64,000 nucleotides of DNA from NCBI RefSeq assembly GCF_002895565.1, contig NZ_AZRN01000033.1:51592-115591 (forward strand). The letters are read 5' to 3'. Origin of the DNA: Petrotoga mexicana DSM 14811. GTDB taxonomy: Bacteria; Thermotogota; Thermotogae; Petrotogales; Petrotogaceae. The position numbers and the translations under genes were made by a program. The notes beneath the pieces are model-generated. The model saw only the letters and a list, made by a program, of their open reading frames with translations. It made no database searches and had not been told where the DNA came from. Positions 8,541 to 19,237 of this stretch are shown here, one piece after another. Each line of letters opens with the position of its first letter. The first letter of the stretch is position 1.

Positions 8541-9878
8541 CTAAGCCTCTTCTAAAACGTTTCTAAGCCATTTTTTACTTCTATATCTGAAAAAAAGAAT
8601 TATTGATTTTATAATCTCTTCCATCATCGTTAAAAAATAAACGGTAGGAAAACTTAAATTTAATAACAATCCTCCAATCGCAGCTAGAGGAACACCTATA
8701 CACCATAACGTAGAGGCTTCAACCAAAAAAGAGAATCTTGTGTCTCCTCCGGCTCTTAAAAATCCGACAACGTTCATACCGTTGAAGATCTTTACCGGTA
8801 GAAACCCCATTGAAATAATTATTGTGACTTTTACCATATTTTTAACTTCGTCTGAAACATCGAATACATCAACTACTAAAAATGTAGTTACTATCCCTAC
8901 AATAGCTGCTATTACACTTATTAACTCCGCCAATTTTAAGGCTTTTTTGGAGGTTTCAAAGGCTTCTTCAAATTTAGATACTCCCAATATATTTCCAATA
9001 ATTACTGATGCAGCGTTAGCTATAGAAAAAGTCACAGAAACCGCAAACCCTTCTATAGTTGACATAACTCTTTGAGCAGCTATGACATCTGTTCCCATAT
9101 GAGCATAAACAACAGAATACATAGTGAATCCCAATGACCAGGCAAATTCATTTGCCAAAGTAGGTAAGGCGTAATGAAAGAAGTTTTTCATAAATTTTGA
9201 ATTCAATTCAGCAACATGTTTAAAATAAGCCCTTCCTGGGAGCTTTCCAACGTAAACTATAAAAACTGTTGCAGTACATCCGATCGCTCTAGCAATCAAA
9301 GTTCCTATCGCAGCACCTTTTATACCTAAAACAGGGAAACCAAACTTACCAAAGATTAGCAAATAATTTAGCAAGATATTTGTAGATAATTCTATAATAG
9401 TTATTATCAAAGGCAGATGAGCTTTTCCTATGCTTCTCAGCATGAAAGAAAAGACCATTGTAATTGCAAACAAAGGGTAACTAAAAGCAATTACCTTTAA
9501 ATAAGGTATTCCAGCTTTAATAACCTCAATATCTGGGCTAAAAAATCTCAAAACCAACTCTGGAGTAAAATAACTCAATAAAAAGAATGGAATAGAGAAG
9601 AGAAGGGAAGACAAGATAGTTAACGCGACAGAACGAGATAAACCATCTTCATCTTTTTTCCCCCAATACTGTGCAAAGAAAATGCCTCCTCCAGAGACTA
9701 GTCCAAACAATATTAAGTTGTACAAGAAGAAAAACTGATTTGAAAGTCCAACTGAAGCGATGGCGACCTCTCCCAAAAGACCGATCATTAAGGTATCAAC
9801 AAAATTAACGCTTGTAAAGATAACTTGCTGAAGCGCTATTGGGAAAGCTATTCTGATTATTCTTTTGTAGATCTCCAT
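8541..9878 (-). CDS. MATE family efflux transporter
   Basis: About 445 residues with twelve hydrophobic segments in two similar halves. The conserved N-terminal MATE region reads IALQQVIFTSVNFVDTLMIG, and the second half opens near LANEFAWSLGFTMYSVVYAHMG. These transporters exchange Na+ or H+ for drugs or organic cations at the cytoplasmic membrane. An in-frame GTG lies upstream, but the ATG at 9878 follows GGGAGG with a 4-nt spacer and is the likely start. It is 30 bp upstream of the ABC exporter operon and may be co-transcribed with it. Confidence 0.9.
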   Translation of the reverse strand: MEIYKRIIRIAFPIALQQVIFTSVNFVDTLMIGLLGEVAIASVGLSNQFFFLYNLILFGLVSGGGIFFAQYWGKKDEDGLSRSVALTILSSLLFSIPFFLLSYFTPELVLRFFSPDIEVIKAGIPYLKVIAFSYPLFAITMVFSFMLRSIGKAHLPLIITIIELSTNILLNYLLIFGKFGFPVLGIKGAAIGTLIARAIGCTATVFIVYVGKLPGRAYFKHVAELNSKFMKNFFHYALPTLANEFAWSLGFTMYSVVYAHMGTDVIAAQRVMSTIEGFAVSVTFSIANAASVIIGNILGVSKFEEAFETSKKALKLAELISVIAAIVGIVTTFLVVDVFDVSDEVKNMVKVTIIISMGFLPVKIFNGMNVVGFLRAGGDTRFSFLVEASTLWCIGVPLAAIGGLLLNLSFPTVYFLTMMEEIIKSIILFFRYRSKKWLRNVLEEA

Positions 9879-10129
9879 AGAACCTCCCACAATGCATTTT
9901 GCAAAATAAAGAATATATACACAAAAGGAATTCTACCACAATAGTCATGGTTATTTTTCTAAAAAATCAAAAAATAATTGTTAAGAATCACTCGGAATAA
10001 AAACTGTGCTTCTACTAAAATAAAATTGGGCAACATCAAATACTAAAAGAAATAAGTCCGCTCAAAAAGAATTATCCCAGAGCAGACTTAGTATATAACA
10101 TCTTTATCAGAAACTTTAAAATAATCTTT
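9879..10129. other. Intergenic region between MATE gene and glpP
   Basis: 251 bp, AT-rich. It holds the terminator of the glp operon at its right end and presumably the MATE promoter at its left. No open frame with a recognisable product was seen. Confidence 0.6.
10054..10089 (-). terminator. Terminator of the glp operon
   Basis: Reverse strand: AAGTCTGCTC, a 16-nt loop, GAGCGGACTT (one mismatch) and then ATTTCTTTT. It lies 40 bp beyond the glpP stop. Confidence 0.7.
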
Positions 10130-10687
10130 TTACCATAAATCTTTAGTACTAGTAGAAATAGCATGGATACCCTTTTTAAAAAGATCTAGAGTTTCGCTTT
10201 TTTTAGCTACCAATCCACCAGCTATCAAACATACTTTTGTTTCTATATTTTCTAAAAAATATGGTGCTGCTATCGCTGGTAATATTTCAAAGGCATCAGG
10301 TTGAGAAGTTTTTTCCAAAAAATTTACAACAGATTTTAAAGAACCAGAATCTAACAAAAACACTCTTTGAACTGCCATTAAATTTTCTTGCATTGCTGTT
10401 TTTATAGCGTTATTTTTTGTGGATATTATTCCATCACATAACTGTTTACGAGCTAAATATTCGATACCTTTTTTATCAGAAGCGATGCCTTCTAATAAAT
10501 CGATATTGATAAATAACTTTTTATTAAATTGTTTTACAATAGGCATAACATCTTCTAAAATCAATATGGATCCCGTAAGCAAAAAAATGATAGGGGATTC
10601 AGTTTTTAAGGCATCATCTAAGTCATTTAAATCTCTAATAGCAGGAATTATAGTGTTTTTCTTGATTAAATTACATAAACCTTTCAT
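10130..10687 (-). CDS. glpP: Glycerol-3-phosphate-responsive antiterminator GlpP
   Basis: 185 residues, matching the GlpP family in length and motifs: the early IPAIRDL and the FLLTG region, HxxDLLEG replaced by NIDLLEG, the DGIISTK segment and the C-terminal AGGLV phosphate-binding loop of its TIM-barrel fold. With bound glycerol-3-phosphate, GlpP binds leader RNA of glp genes and prevents termination; it may also stabilise mRNA. It is the last gene of the glp operon, with a strong AAGGAG 6 bp from ATG. Its likely RNA targets are the three leader elements at 13762-13826, 16437-16534 and 21306-21401. Confidence 0.92.
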   Translation of the reverse strand: MKGLCNLIKKNTIIPAIRDLNDLDDALKTESPIIFLLTGSILILEDVMPIVKQFNKKLFINIDLLEGIASDKKGIEYLARKQLCDGIISTKNNAIKTAMQENLMAVQRVFLLDSGSLKSVVNFLEKTSQPDAFEILPAIAAPYFLENIETKVCLIAGGLVAKKSETLDLFKKGIHAISTSTKDLW

Positions 10688-10717
10688 ATTATCTCCTTTT
10701 AAGACACTTTTTATTTC

Positions 10718-11110
10718 TTATTTTTTCCTATTGACACTTCTAGTAGCTATTATATCACTACCTGTGTCTAATATATTTTGTATTACAACGTCCCCTCTTT
10801 TAACGGGTGCTTTTACCTTTGTTTCTTTTAATATTTTCATTATATCTTGCATAAGTCTCAATGGGACAGGTTTATCAGACCGAACCGAAGCCATCGAAAT
10901 TTCTCCATCTTCTACTTTAACACTTGTTACAACCACTCTTAAGGGATCAGTGATTTCTTGTTTTACAAATTCTAAACCTCTTTTACATCTGTTCCCCTTA
11001 ACTTCTACAATTTCTATTTCATCCGCATCTGCATAAACAACGTTTATTTTACATCCCAAAGGGCAATTCGTACACACTATTTTCTTCTTTTTGTATTCAA
11101 CCGAGTTCAC
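10718..11110 (-). CDS. DUF1667 zinc/iron-sulfur-type subunit of glycerol-3-phosphate dehydrogenase
   Basis: A protein of about 130 residues with the DUF1667 signature CTNCPLGC near the N-terminus and a fourth cysteine in GNRCKRG, together a likely metal or cluster site. In many fermentative bacteria this gene follows GlpA- and GlpB-like flavoproteins and is taken as the third subunit of the anaerobic glycerol-3-phosphate dehydrogenase. Two GTG codons are possible; 11110 is chosen because GAGGTGA lies 8 bp away. It overlaps the end of the upstream oxidoreductase gene by 14 bp. Confidence 0.8.
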   Translation of the reverse strand: MNSVEYKKKKIVCTNCPLGCKINVVYADADEIEIVEVKGNRCKRGLEFVKQEITDPLRVVVTSVKVEDGEISMASVRSDKPVPLRLMQDIMKILKETKVKAPVKRGDVVIQNILDTGSDIIATRSVNRKK

Positions 11111-12314
11111 GTGCACTCACCTCTATTTCTTTCAAATTCTTATCCTTAAATGGTTTTATGGAAATTTCAATCATTTCAGAAGGTCTAGCTTCTTCTTCTA
11201 TCATCTTAATTCCAAGAGGTTCTACTGTAACTTCCACTCTTTTGAAAGTTTTTGAAACTCTAAGGTACAACTTTGTCCTTTCGTTGGGATCTATATACAT
11301 TGGATGCAATATATTTATATTTTTACCTTTTTTAACTTTTACCTTTTGCTCTGGAAAGTATTGATTTTGTGAATAAAGAGCAGCATATTTACCGGCTTTT
11401 TCCCCTTCTCTTGAAACATAATCCACTAAGTCAAATACAACTGTACAGTTCCCAGCTGCAAAGATCCAATCTTCAGAAGTTTGATTAGTATTAGATGTGA
11501 TAAATCCAGGACCAGTTTCAACAAATTTTACAGGGTCTGTTAAAGGTATAAGGCCAACGGATGTTATGAGGGCATCCACGTTAAATACCTTTTCCGTGTT
11601 TGGAATAACTTGCCTATTTTCATCAACTTGAGATACGTAAACTTTACTCAATCTCTTATTTCCTTCGACTCTTGTGACGGTATGAGAAAGATACAATGGA
11701 ATATTATAATCTCTTAGACACTGTTGAACGTTTCTTTCCAACCCACCTGGGTATGGCAAAATTTCTACAACACCTTTTACTTCTATTCCCTCTAAATGAA
11801 GCCGGCGAGCCATTATCAATCCAATATCTCCTGAACCAACTATTAAGGCGCTATTGGCTGGCTTGAGATTTTGAAGGTTGATGTATTTTTGAGCTACTCC
11901 TGCGGTAAAAATACCAGCAACCCTATCACCCGGAACCGCAAGTGAATTAAAATGTCTTTCTCTTGCCCCTGTTGCCATAACTAAAGCCTTTGTTTTTATC
12001 TCGTGTATCCCTTTATGATTCACAAAAGTCAATTGTTTATCTTTATTCACATTCAACACAAAGGCACTGTTCAATATTTTTATATTCGTATTGGCTAATT
12101 CTTCTTGAAGCGTTTCTTTGAATTCTGGGCCGGTTAAATCTTTTCTATAATAATGTATCCCAAAACCATTGTGAATACATTGATTTAAAACTCCACCGTT
12201 TTCTTCTTCCCTTTCTATAAGAATAACGTTTGCACCATTTTTATCTGCAGCCTTAGCAGCGGCCATTCCTCCTCCACCACCACCTAATACAACAACATCT
12301 GTTTCGTATTTCAT
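11097..12314 (-). CDS. FAD/NAD-dependent oxidoreductase subunit of anaerobic glycerol-3-phosphate dehydrogenase
   Basis: About 405 residues. Two Rossmann motifs are visible: GGGGGGMAAA at the N-terminus (FAD) and GSGDIGLIMARR in the middle (NAD). The family is the pyridine nucleotide-disulphide oxidoreductases that replace GlpB in Thermotogota and Firmicutes glp operons. The ATG at 12314 overlaps the stop of the upstream gene as ATGA and has GAGGTGA 7 bp upstream, so it is preferred to the longer frame. It probably passes electrons from the GlpA-like subunit to NAD+ or another carrier. Confidence 0.82.
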   Translation of the reverse strand: MKYETDVVVLGGGGGGMAAAKAADKNGANVILIEREEENGGVLNQCIHNGFGIHYYRKDLTGPEFKETLQEELANTNIKILNSAFVLNVNKDKQLTFVNHKGIHEIKTKALVMATGARERHFNSLAVPGDRVAGIFTAGVAQKYINLQNLKPANSALIVGSGDIGLIMARRLHLEGIEVKGVVEILPYPGGLERNVQQCLRDYNIPLYLSHTVTRVEGNKRLSKVYVSQVDENRQVIPNTEKVFNVDALITSVGLIPLTDPVKFVETGPGFITSNTNQTSEDWIFAAGNCTVVFDLVDYVSREGEKAGKYAALYSQNQYFPEQKVKVKKGKNINILHPMYIDPNERTKLYLRVSKTFKRVEVTVEPLGIKMIEEEARPSEMIEISIKPFKDKNLKEIEVSARELG

Positions 12315-13738
12315 ATCGCTCTCACCTCGGAATTTATTATCCACGAACCTTTTTCATTTTGGAGTACTTCTTCTGGTCTTAACCCTGTCTCTTCGGAGAT
12401 TATTTTTAATATCTTTGGTATGCAAAAACTTCCTTGACATTCTCCAAAGGAAGCTCTTGTGGCAAATTTAACATCATCTAGAGTTCGTGCGCCATTTTTT
12501 ATAGCCTCTTTAATCTCCTTTTTTGTTATTTTGTTACAATAGCAGATCATTTCTCCGGCATCTGGATCTTCTTGAATGACTCTTTTCCAATGCTCATAAT
12601 CCTCTTCTACTAAATGTGGGACTTTTTCAATATGATTGATGTAATTTTTCCTTTTTTCTAAATTAATATGCAACTTTTCTTGAATAAGATATTCTACAAC
12701 GTATTTAGCAATCGCAGGTGCAGCGGTTAATCCAGGTGATCTTATGCCAGAAACATGTATCACATTTCCTCCACCTACATCGATATAAAAATCCTTTTCC
12801 TTTGTTTCAGGTCTTAGACCGGCAAATGTTTTCACTACGTTCCTTGAAAAATCTAAAGTTGGAACCAATCTCAAAGATTTTTCTTTGACTTCTAAAAGCC
12901 CTTCTTGAGTCGTAGAAAGATCTTGCTTTGATTTTATATTTTGAGCAGTAGGACCAGCTAAATAACCTCCATCTACCGTTGGCATAACCAAGCAACCTTT
13001 TGTTATTTTAGAAGGTGTAGGAAAAATAACAGAATTTACGTATTTCACATCTTTACCTAAAAGAATATATTCGCCTTTTCTTGGAAAAATATAAGGAATT
13101 TCATCTCCAAAAAGCTTTGCTACTTCATCTGCATATAATCCTGCAGCGTTAATAACTAAATCAGCTATATAACTGCTCCCATCTTCGAAGAACAATTCAA
13201 ATTTGTTATCTTTCTTTTTCACTTCAACAAGTTTCTTATTTTTTAAAACTTTTCCTCCGTTAATCTCTACCGATTTTGCAGCCTGAATGACTGCTTCCCA
13301 AGGTTCAGTTATAGCAGCAATAGGACAATATAAGGATCTTAAAGCACTTTTATTTAAATTTGGTTCCATTTCTAATAGTTCTGCCTTATCTAAAATCTCA
13401 TATTCCTTTACGCCGTTTTGAATTGCTTTTTTTTCCAGCTCATCGATTACTTTTAAATCATCTTCGTTTAATGCAACAACATGTGATCCAACTCTTTTCA
13501 CTTCTACAGAAAGTTCTTGTGATATCTCATCGTATAGTTTATTACCCCTATAACAGAATTCTGCTCTCACACTTCCCGGTTCATCATCATAGCCACCGTG
13601 GATTATAGCAGAATTTCCTTTTGTAACTCCTGCGGCTATTCGATTTTTTGCTTCAAATATGTAAACATCTTCTATATATTTGTTAATTTCCCTTGCGATT
13701 AAACTTCCTACTATTCCAGCACCTATAACCGCTATCAA
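12311..13738 (-). CDS. glpA: Anaerobic glycerol-3-phosphate dehydrogenase, GlpA-like subunit
   Basis: 475 residues. The N-terminal DAO-type FAD domain (GAGIVGSLIARE, residues 6-17) oxidises glycerol-3-phosphate to dihydroxyacetone phosphate; the C-terminal 100 residues are a BFD-like [2Fe-2S] module with MICYCN and GECQGSFC. This domain order is that of GlpA and of the L-2-hydroxyglutarate-oxidase-like relatives. It is the first of four tightly packed genes ending in glpP and lies 168 bp after glpK, from which it is separated by a conditional terminator. Gene symbol is by context; an alternative hydroxy-acid substrate is unlikely here. Confidence 0.85.
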   Translation of the reverse strand: MIAVIGAGIVGSLIAREINKYIEDVYIFEAKNRIAAGVTKGNSAIIHGGYDDEPGSVRAEFCYRGNKLYDEISQELSVEVKRVGSHVVALNEDDLKVIDELEKKAIQNGVKEYEILDKAELLEMEPNLNKSALRSLYCPIAAITEPWEAVIQAAKSVEINGGKVLKNKKLVEVKKKDNKFELFFEDGSSYIADLVINAAGLYADEVAKLFGDEIPYIFPRKGEYILLGKDVKYVNSVIFPTPSKITKGCLVMPTVDGGYLAGPTAQNIKSKQDLSTTQEGLLEVKEKSLRLVPTLDFSRNVVKTFAGLRPETKEKDFYIDVGGGNVIHVSGIRSPGLTAAPAIAKYVVEYLIQEKLHINLEKRKNYINHIEKVPHLVEEDYEHWKRVIQEDPDAGEMICYCNKITKKEIKEAIKNGARTLDDVKFATRASFGECQGSFCIPKILKIISEETGLRPEEVLQNEKGSWIINSEVRAI

Positions 13739-13761
13739 TTTTTACCAACCTCCTAATTTTA

Positions 13762-13826
13762 TAAAAAAACCATACCCTTTACGAAATAATTTCGCTTTAG
13801 GATATGGTTTTCTCTTATTCTCCACC
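13762..13826 (-). promoter_or_regulatory. GlpP-type conditional terminator in the glpK-glpA gap
   Basis: Reverse strand, in the order it is transcribed: GGTGGAGAATAAGAG (13812-13826), directly followed by AAAACCATATCC, an internal GCGAAA/TTTCG stem, GGGTATGGTTT and a T run (13762-13768), then the glpA ribosome-binding site. This is a complete intrinsic terminator between glpK and glpA. The 21-nt stretch running into the 5' arm recurs with one mismatch in the glpF and dhaK leaders, so a shared RNA-binding antiterminator, most simply GlpP, is inferred. Confidence 0.75.
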
Positions 13827-13906
13827 ATTTTATTATTAACTTTTACTTTCCAAATATTTTAACATATTTAAATCAAATAAAAGTTAACAGAGTTATCACT
13901 ATTGGA

Positions 13907-15415
<1,509 letters not shown>

Positions 15416-15514
15416 TCACATATTATTTGTTTATACGTTCTTTAAAAACTCTAACATACTAAAAATATAATACTTTTCTCAAGACTTTCATTATATTCTG
15501 AAAGCTTTGTTTTT

Positions 15515-16237
15515 CTAAATCCAAGCAGCTAAGAATAGTTTGTAAACCCATGCACCAATTATTCCACCTACTATTGGCCCCCAAATAGGAATTACTAAAC
15601 CATAAGACCAGTCAGAGTCTCTTTTCCCTGGTATGGGTAAAATAGCATGAGCAATCCTTGGTCCAAGATCTCTAGCAGGATTAATGGCATACCCAGTAGG
15701 CCCACCTAAACTCAAACCTATAGACCAAACCAAAAATCCAATTAGAAGAGCTCCTAAAGCGCCTGTTGAATTATACTCATTATTTATTCCTAAAACACCA
15801 ATTAATAACATAGCAGTACCTATTGCTTCAGTGACGAAATTCCATCCAAATTTTCTTATGTTAGGCATCGTCGAAAAAACCGCTAACTTATCGTCAGCAC
15901 TTTCTGTTTCAGCAAAATGTTCTTTATAAGAAAGATATACCAATACAGCTCCAACAAAAGCTCCTAGGATTTGGGCAATTATATACCCTGGTACTAAGGA
16001 CCAAGGGAATTCACCAACTGCTGCCAAACCAACAGTTACTGCTGGGTTAATATGAGCTCCGCTTACCCATCCAGTTATATAGACCGCCATCGCAACCGCA
16101 AATCCCCAACCCGTTGTTATAACAATCCATCCCGAACCTTGGCCTTTTGATTTTTTTAATACTACATTTGCCACTACACCATCACCTAGTAATATCAGTA
16201 TCATAGTTCCAAAGAATTCAGCAAGATATTTTGCCAT
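15515..16237 (-). CDS. glpF: Glycerol facilitator (aquaglyceroporin)
   Basis: A 240-residue MIP-family channel with six transmembrane segments and both NPA boxes: GAHINPAV in the first half and GYAINPARDLGPR in the second. The Asp after the second NPA and the following DLGPR are typical of glycerol-conducting members rather than strict aquaporins. It admits glycerol by facilitated diffusion so that GlpK can trap it. First gene of the glpFK unit; its leader (16238-16754) carries a promoter, an activator-type array and a GlpP-type terminator. Confidence 0.95.
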   Translation of the reverse strand: MAKYLAEFFGTMILILLGDGVVANVVLKKSKGQGSGWIVITTGWGFAVAMAVYITGWVSGAHINPAVTVGLAAVGEFPWSLVPGYIIAQILGAFVGAVLVYLSYKEHFAETESADDKLAVFSTMPNIRKFGWNFVTEAIGTAMLLIGVLGINNEYNSTGALGALLIGFLVWSIGLSLGGPTGYAINPARDLGPRIAHAILPIPGKRDSDWSYGLVIPIWGPIVGGIIGAWVYKLFLAAWI

Positions 16238-16436
16238 CGTTACCCACCTCTCTTTAATTTTAATTTTAGTTTTAGATTTACCTACTTACCTTATGTCTGG
16301 CGCCAGAAGGTACTAATACTGCAATTACAGCTACTAACTTTTTAAAACATGATACTTTCTACTTCATTGAAACTTTTCTTTACGCGCAAAGAAAATAATT
16401 TCAATATTCCTTACTTTTACTTAACATTTTCACTTC

Positions 16437-16534
16437 AAAAAAAAACCTTAATAAATATATCTATATATTGCTTCGAGCCGCTACTCACTCCGCAATATAT
16501 CAATATTTACTAAGGTTTTCTCTTCTTCTCCACC
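16437..16534 (-). promoter_or_regulatory. glpF leader GlpP-type antitermination site and terminator
   Basis: Transcribed order on the minus strand: GGTGGAGAAGAAGAG then AAAACCTTAGTAAATATT, an inner stem (ATATTGC/GCAATAT), ATATTTATTAAGGTTTT and a run of nine T at 16437-16445. The outer stem is conserved with the dhaK copy; the inner part is not. The 21-nt element at 16514-16534 overlaps the 5' arm. Confidence 0.8.
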
Positions 16535-16621
16535 TTATCGCTTTTATTAACTTTAAGTCTTAAGCCTAATTTCAATGTTTCATTATTTTACAATTTTCCT
16601 AATTTAGAAACTTTCGAATTA

Positions 16622-16709
16622 ATTATATATTAAAGTTTTTATATTGTCAATGTCAATTATAACCATTTCCGACCAATTACAGTCATTTATCATCGATTAG
16701 AGACATTTA
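16622..16709 (-). promoter_or_regulatory. glpF promoter with six-unit 10-bp hexamer array
   Basis: Minus strand: TTGACA (16645-16650), 17 bp, TATAAT (16622-16627). Immediately upstream, six hexamers begin every 10 bp and end 3 bp before the -35: TAAATG, TAATCG, TAAATG, TAATTG, GAAATG, TAATTG (16709 down to 16654). See the finding on phased arrays. Confidence 0.85.
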
Positions 16710-16754
16710 TCTACTAAATACTTAGTTTTCCCCTCTTTTTATAAAAAATTCAAT

Positions 16755-18470
16755 TTATCTTTTTGCTTTTTGGAGATAATTTTTCACTTCTCTGGTAGTT
16801 TTTAATTGAAGAATATTTTCCATTTCTTTTTCAGCATCTTTTTTGCTCCATTTTTCTAAAGATTCTTTGATCTTTGGTATTGAAAGTGCACTCATACTAA
16901 ATTCATCTAGACCTGCGCCAAGAAGAAATGGCAATAAAAGTTCATCCCCTGCCGCTTCTCCACACATACCCACCCATATGCCTGCTTTATGTCCTTCGTC
17001 TATTATTTTCTTAATGAGTCTTAAAATTGCGGGATGATAAGCTGAATAAAGATCCGCTATTTTCTTATTTGTCCTATCAACTGCCAGTGTATATTGAATT
17101 AAATCATTAGTACCAATGCTGAAAAAATCTACTTCTTCTGCCAAGTTATCTGCTATCATAACAGCTGCAGGTGTTTCAACCATTATACCAATTTCTATAT
17201 TCTCATTATATTCCAAACTTTCATTATCCAATTCCATTTTAACTTCATTAAAAATGTTTTTAGCTTGCTTAACTTCGTCTAGAGAGGAAATCATTGGAAA
17301 CATTACACTTAGATTCCCGAATTTACTTGCACGAAGTATCGCCCTTAACTGCGACTTAAAAATATCAGTTTTATCAAGACATAACCTAATTCCTCTATAA
17401 CCTAAAAACGGATTCATTTCCTTAGGTAGATCCAAATAAGGAACTTCCTTATCAGCACCAATGTCTAGTGTTCTTATGACCACACGATTTTTCTCCATCT
17501 TTTCAGCTACTTTTTTATATACTTCAAATTGTTCCTCTTCAGAAGGAATTTCTGCTCTATTCATGTACAAAAACTCAGTTCTAAATAAACCAATCCCTTC
17601 CCCACCATTTACCAGCACAGCCTCTAAATCATCAATATCACCTATGTTTCCAACCACTTCTATGGCTATTCCATCTTTAGTCTTAGCCTTTTTATTACTA
17701 TAAACAGCTAATCTTTCGAGTTCGGTTTTATATTCAATAATTTTTTGTTTATATATTTCCAATATGTCTTTATCTGGATTTAAATAAACTTCACCACTAT
17801 TTCCATCAACAATCAAAAGAGAATTATTTTGAACTTTATCTAAAAGCACTTCACCCAAACCAACAACAGCAGGTATGCCCAGAGATCTGGCTATTATAGA
17901 AGCATGGGAGGTCCTTGATCCATCTTTAGTTACAAAAGCAAGAACTTTTTTGGTATCTAACTGTGCAATTGAAGATGGGCTTAACTCTTCTGCAACTATT
18001 ATAACTTCCTTATCTAATGCGTCAGGGAGTTCCTTATTACCTAGAAGTATATTTATTACCCTTTTTCCTATATCTTTTATATCAGCTCCACGCATTTTGA
18101 GATATTCGTCTTCCATATTATCAAACATCTCTGCATATTGTTCAATAACTTGCTTTACAGCAGCAGGAGCTGAACATTTACCTTCCCTAATTTTACTTTC
18201 AAATGCAGATATTAACTCAGGATCATTCAGCATCATTATATGTGCATCAAAAATTTTAGCTCTCTCCTCGCCAATTTCCTTCCCAATATTATCCTTTATT
18301 ATTTTTATTTCTTTTTTTGCTTTCTCTACTGCGTTATGAAGTTTTTCAATTTCGTCCTTTATTCTATCTTTAGATATTGTCTCTATCTTGACATCACTTT
18401 TTTCTTTATTAAGAATTAAAACTTTACCAATAACGATACCAGGAGAGGCTGCAATTCCTTTCATTTTCAT
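16755..18470 (-). CDS. ptsI: Phosphoenolpyruvate-protein phosphotransferase (PTS Enzyme I)
   Basis: 571 residues, full length for Enzyme I. The phosphorylated His189 lies in SRTSHASIIARSLGIPAVVG; the PEP-binding TIM barrel carries FRTEFLYM and FSIGTNDLIQYTLAVDR, and the catalytic Cys is in GMCGEAAGD. It takes phosphate from PEP and hands it to HPr. It starts directly after the HPr stop. No sugar-specific EII gene is nearby; DhaM is the only visible acceptor, so this pair most likely serves dihydroxyacetone phosphorylation. Confidence 0.94.
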   Translation of the reverse strand: MKMKGIAASPGIVIGKVLILNKEKSDVKIETISKDRIKDEIEKLHNAVEKAKKEIKIIKDNIGKEIGEERAKIFDAHIMMLNDPELISAFESKIREGKCSAPAAVKQVIEQYAEMFDNMEDEYLKMRGADIKDIGKRVINILLGNKELPDALDKEVIIVAEELSPSSIAQLDTKKVLAFVTKDGSRTSHASIIARSLGIPAVVGLGEVLLDKVQNNSLLIVDGNSGEVYLNPDKDILEIYKQKIIEYKTELERLAVYSNKKAKTKDGIAIEVVGNIGDIDDLEAVLVNGGEGIGLFRTEFLYMNRAEIPSEEEQFEVYKKVAEKMEKNRVVIRTLDIGADKEVPYLDLPKEMNPFLGYRGIRLCLDKTDIFKSQLRAILRASKFGNLSVMFPMISSLDEVKQAKNIFNEVKMELDNESLEYNENIEIGIMVETPAAVMIADNLAEEVDFFSIGTNDLIQYTLAVDRTNKKIADLYSAYHPAILRLIKKIIDEGHKAGIWVGMCGEAAGDELLLPFLLGAGLDEFSMSALSIPKIKESLEKWSKKDAEKEMENILQLKTTREVKNYLQKAKR

Positions 18471-18758
18471 TTAGTTTGCCACCTCTTTATCCTCTTTAGG
18501 CATTTCAACAATAATAAATTTTTCTATTTCTTTGATAGCTTCTTCAGCATCTTCACCATCAGCTCTCAAAATTATTTCATTTCCTTGGGTAACACCCAAA
18601 CTCATAACTCCAATTATGCTTTTTGCACTCACTTTCTTCCCATTAAAACTTATTTCTATATTTGATTTAAATTTAGATGCTTTTTGCACAAGCTGCGCAG
18701 CAGGTCGTGCATGCAACCCAATTTTATTTTTGATCACTACTTTTTTTTCTTCAACCAA
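18471..18758 (-). CDS. ptsH: Phosphocarrier protein HPr
   Basis: 95 residues with the active His16 in GLHARPAAQ and a Ser47 site in KSIIGVMSLGV, the position phosphorylated by HPr kinase in Firmicutes. It starts with TTG after a modest GGAATGA site; no ATG is available. The C-terminal tail IVEMPKEDKEVAN extends slightly past the usual 85-88 residues. It lies between dhaM and Enzyme I and should shuttle phosphate from Enzyme I to DhaM. No HPr kinase is visible in the window, so the serine may be unused. Confidence 0.94.
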   Translation of the reverse strand: MVEEKKVVIKNKIGLHARPAAQLVQKASKFKSNIEISFNGKKVSAKSIIGVMSLGVTQGNEIILRADGEDAEEAIKEIEKFIIVEMPKEDKEVAN

Positions 18759-18837
18759 ATTAAATCATTCCTTTTTCACTATTATTATAAACTCTAAAAA
18801 ATTTACCTTATGGTTAATAGAAATTTAAATATAAATT

Positions 18838-19233
18838 CTATTGTTTCTTTTTAATAACATTCGGCGATTCAATTGAAGATACTATGTTGGAAAGTTTTTC
18901 CCCAACACTTGCTTCTACTGTAGCAAACACTGCTCCTTCTACTATTGGAGCGTCTGCTAATATTATTTTTTTCTTAATATCTTCATCAAATCTATCTATT
19001 ATCATATTTATATTCATTACGGCACTACCTAAATCAGCTAGAACAATCACACCATCTTCTTTATTTATTTTTTTTAATGATGAATAAATTGCATCAGGGT
19101 CTGTACCTATTTCTCCTTCTTTAGTACCACCAACTGCCAATATTTCAACATCACCTTGTTTCATCTGCTCGGCTAATTTTTTGGTACCTGCTGCTATTTC
19201 TTTACTATGAGAAACAATCAAAATACTAACCAT
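18838..19233 (-). CDS. dhaM: PTS-dependent dihydroxyacetone kinase phosphoryl donor subunit DhaM
   Basis: 131 residues forming a single EIIA-mannose-like domain. The phosphoryl-accepting His9 is in VSHSKEIA, and the GDVEILAVGGTKEGEIGTD stretch is typical of DhaM. Unlike Escherichia coli DhaM it has no fused HPr or Enzyme I domain; those are the next two genes. It phosphorylates the ADP held by DhaL. It starts 4 bp after the dhaL stop. Confidence 0.93.
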   Translation of the reverse strand: MVSILIVSHSKEIAAGTKKLAEQMKQGDVEILAVGGTKEGEIGTDPDAIYSSLKKINKEDGVIVLADLGSAVMNINMIIDRFDEDIKKKIILADAPIVEGAVFATVEASVGEKLSNIVSSIESPNVIKKKQ

Positions 19234-19237
19234 CTTT

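Larger units (their letters stand above)
16342..16729 (-). repeat. Duplicated control region, copy A (glpF leader)
   Basis: About 388 bp nearly identical to 21211-21596 upstream of dhaK. Identity is highest at the two ends and drops only inside the terminator loop, where the inner hairpins are unrelated. The copy holds, in the minus direction, a six-unit hexamer array, a consensus promoter, an untranslated leader and a GlpP-type terminator. It fills most of the 517-bp gap between Enzyme I and glpF; no coding sequence was seen there. Confidence 0.9.

Noticed and set aside
10419..11036. Plus-strand 205-codon frame across glpP and the DUF1667 gene
   Set aside because: It is antisense to two well-supported genes, is serine/isoleucine-rich as expected for a reverse shadow, and has no ribosome-binding site.
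16437..16519. Riboswitch in the glpF leader
   Set aside because: Only a single terminator hairpin with a short conserved flank is present, without the paired, conserved aptamer core of a known riboswitch; a protein antiterminator (GlpP) is encoded in the regulon.
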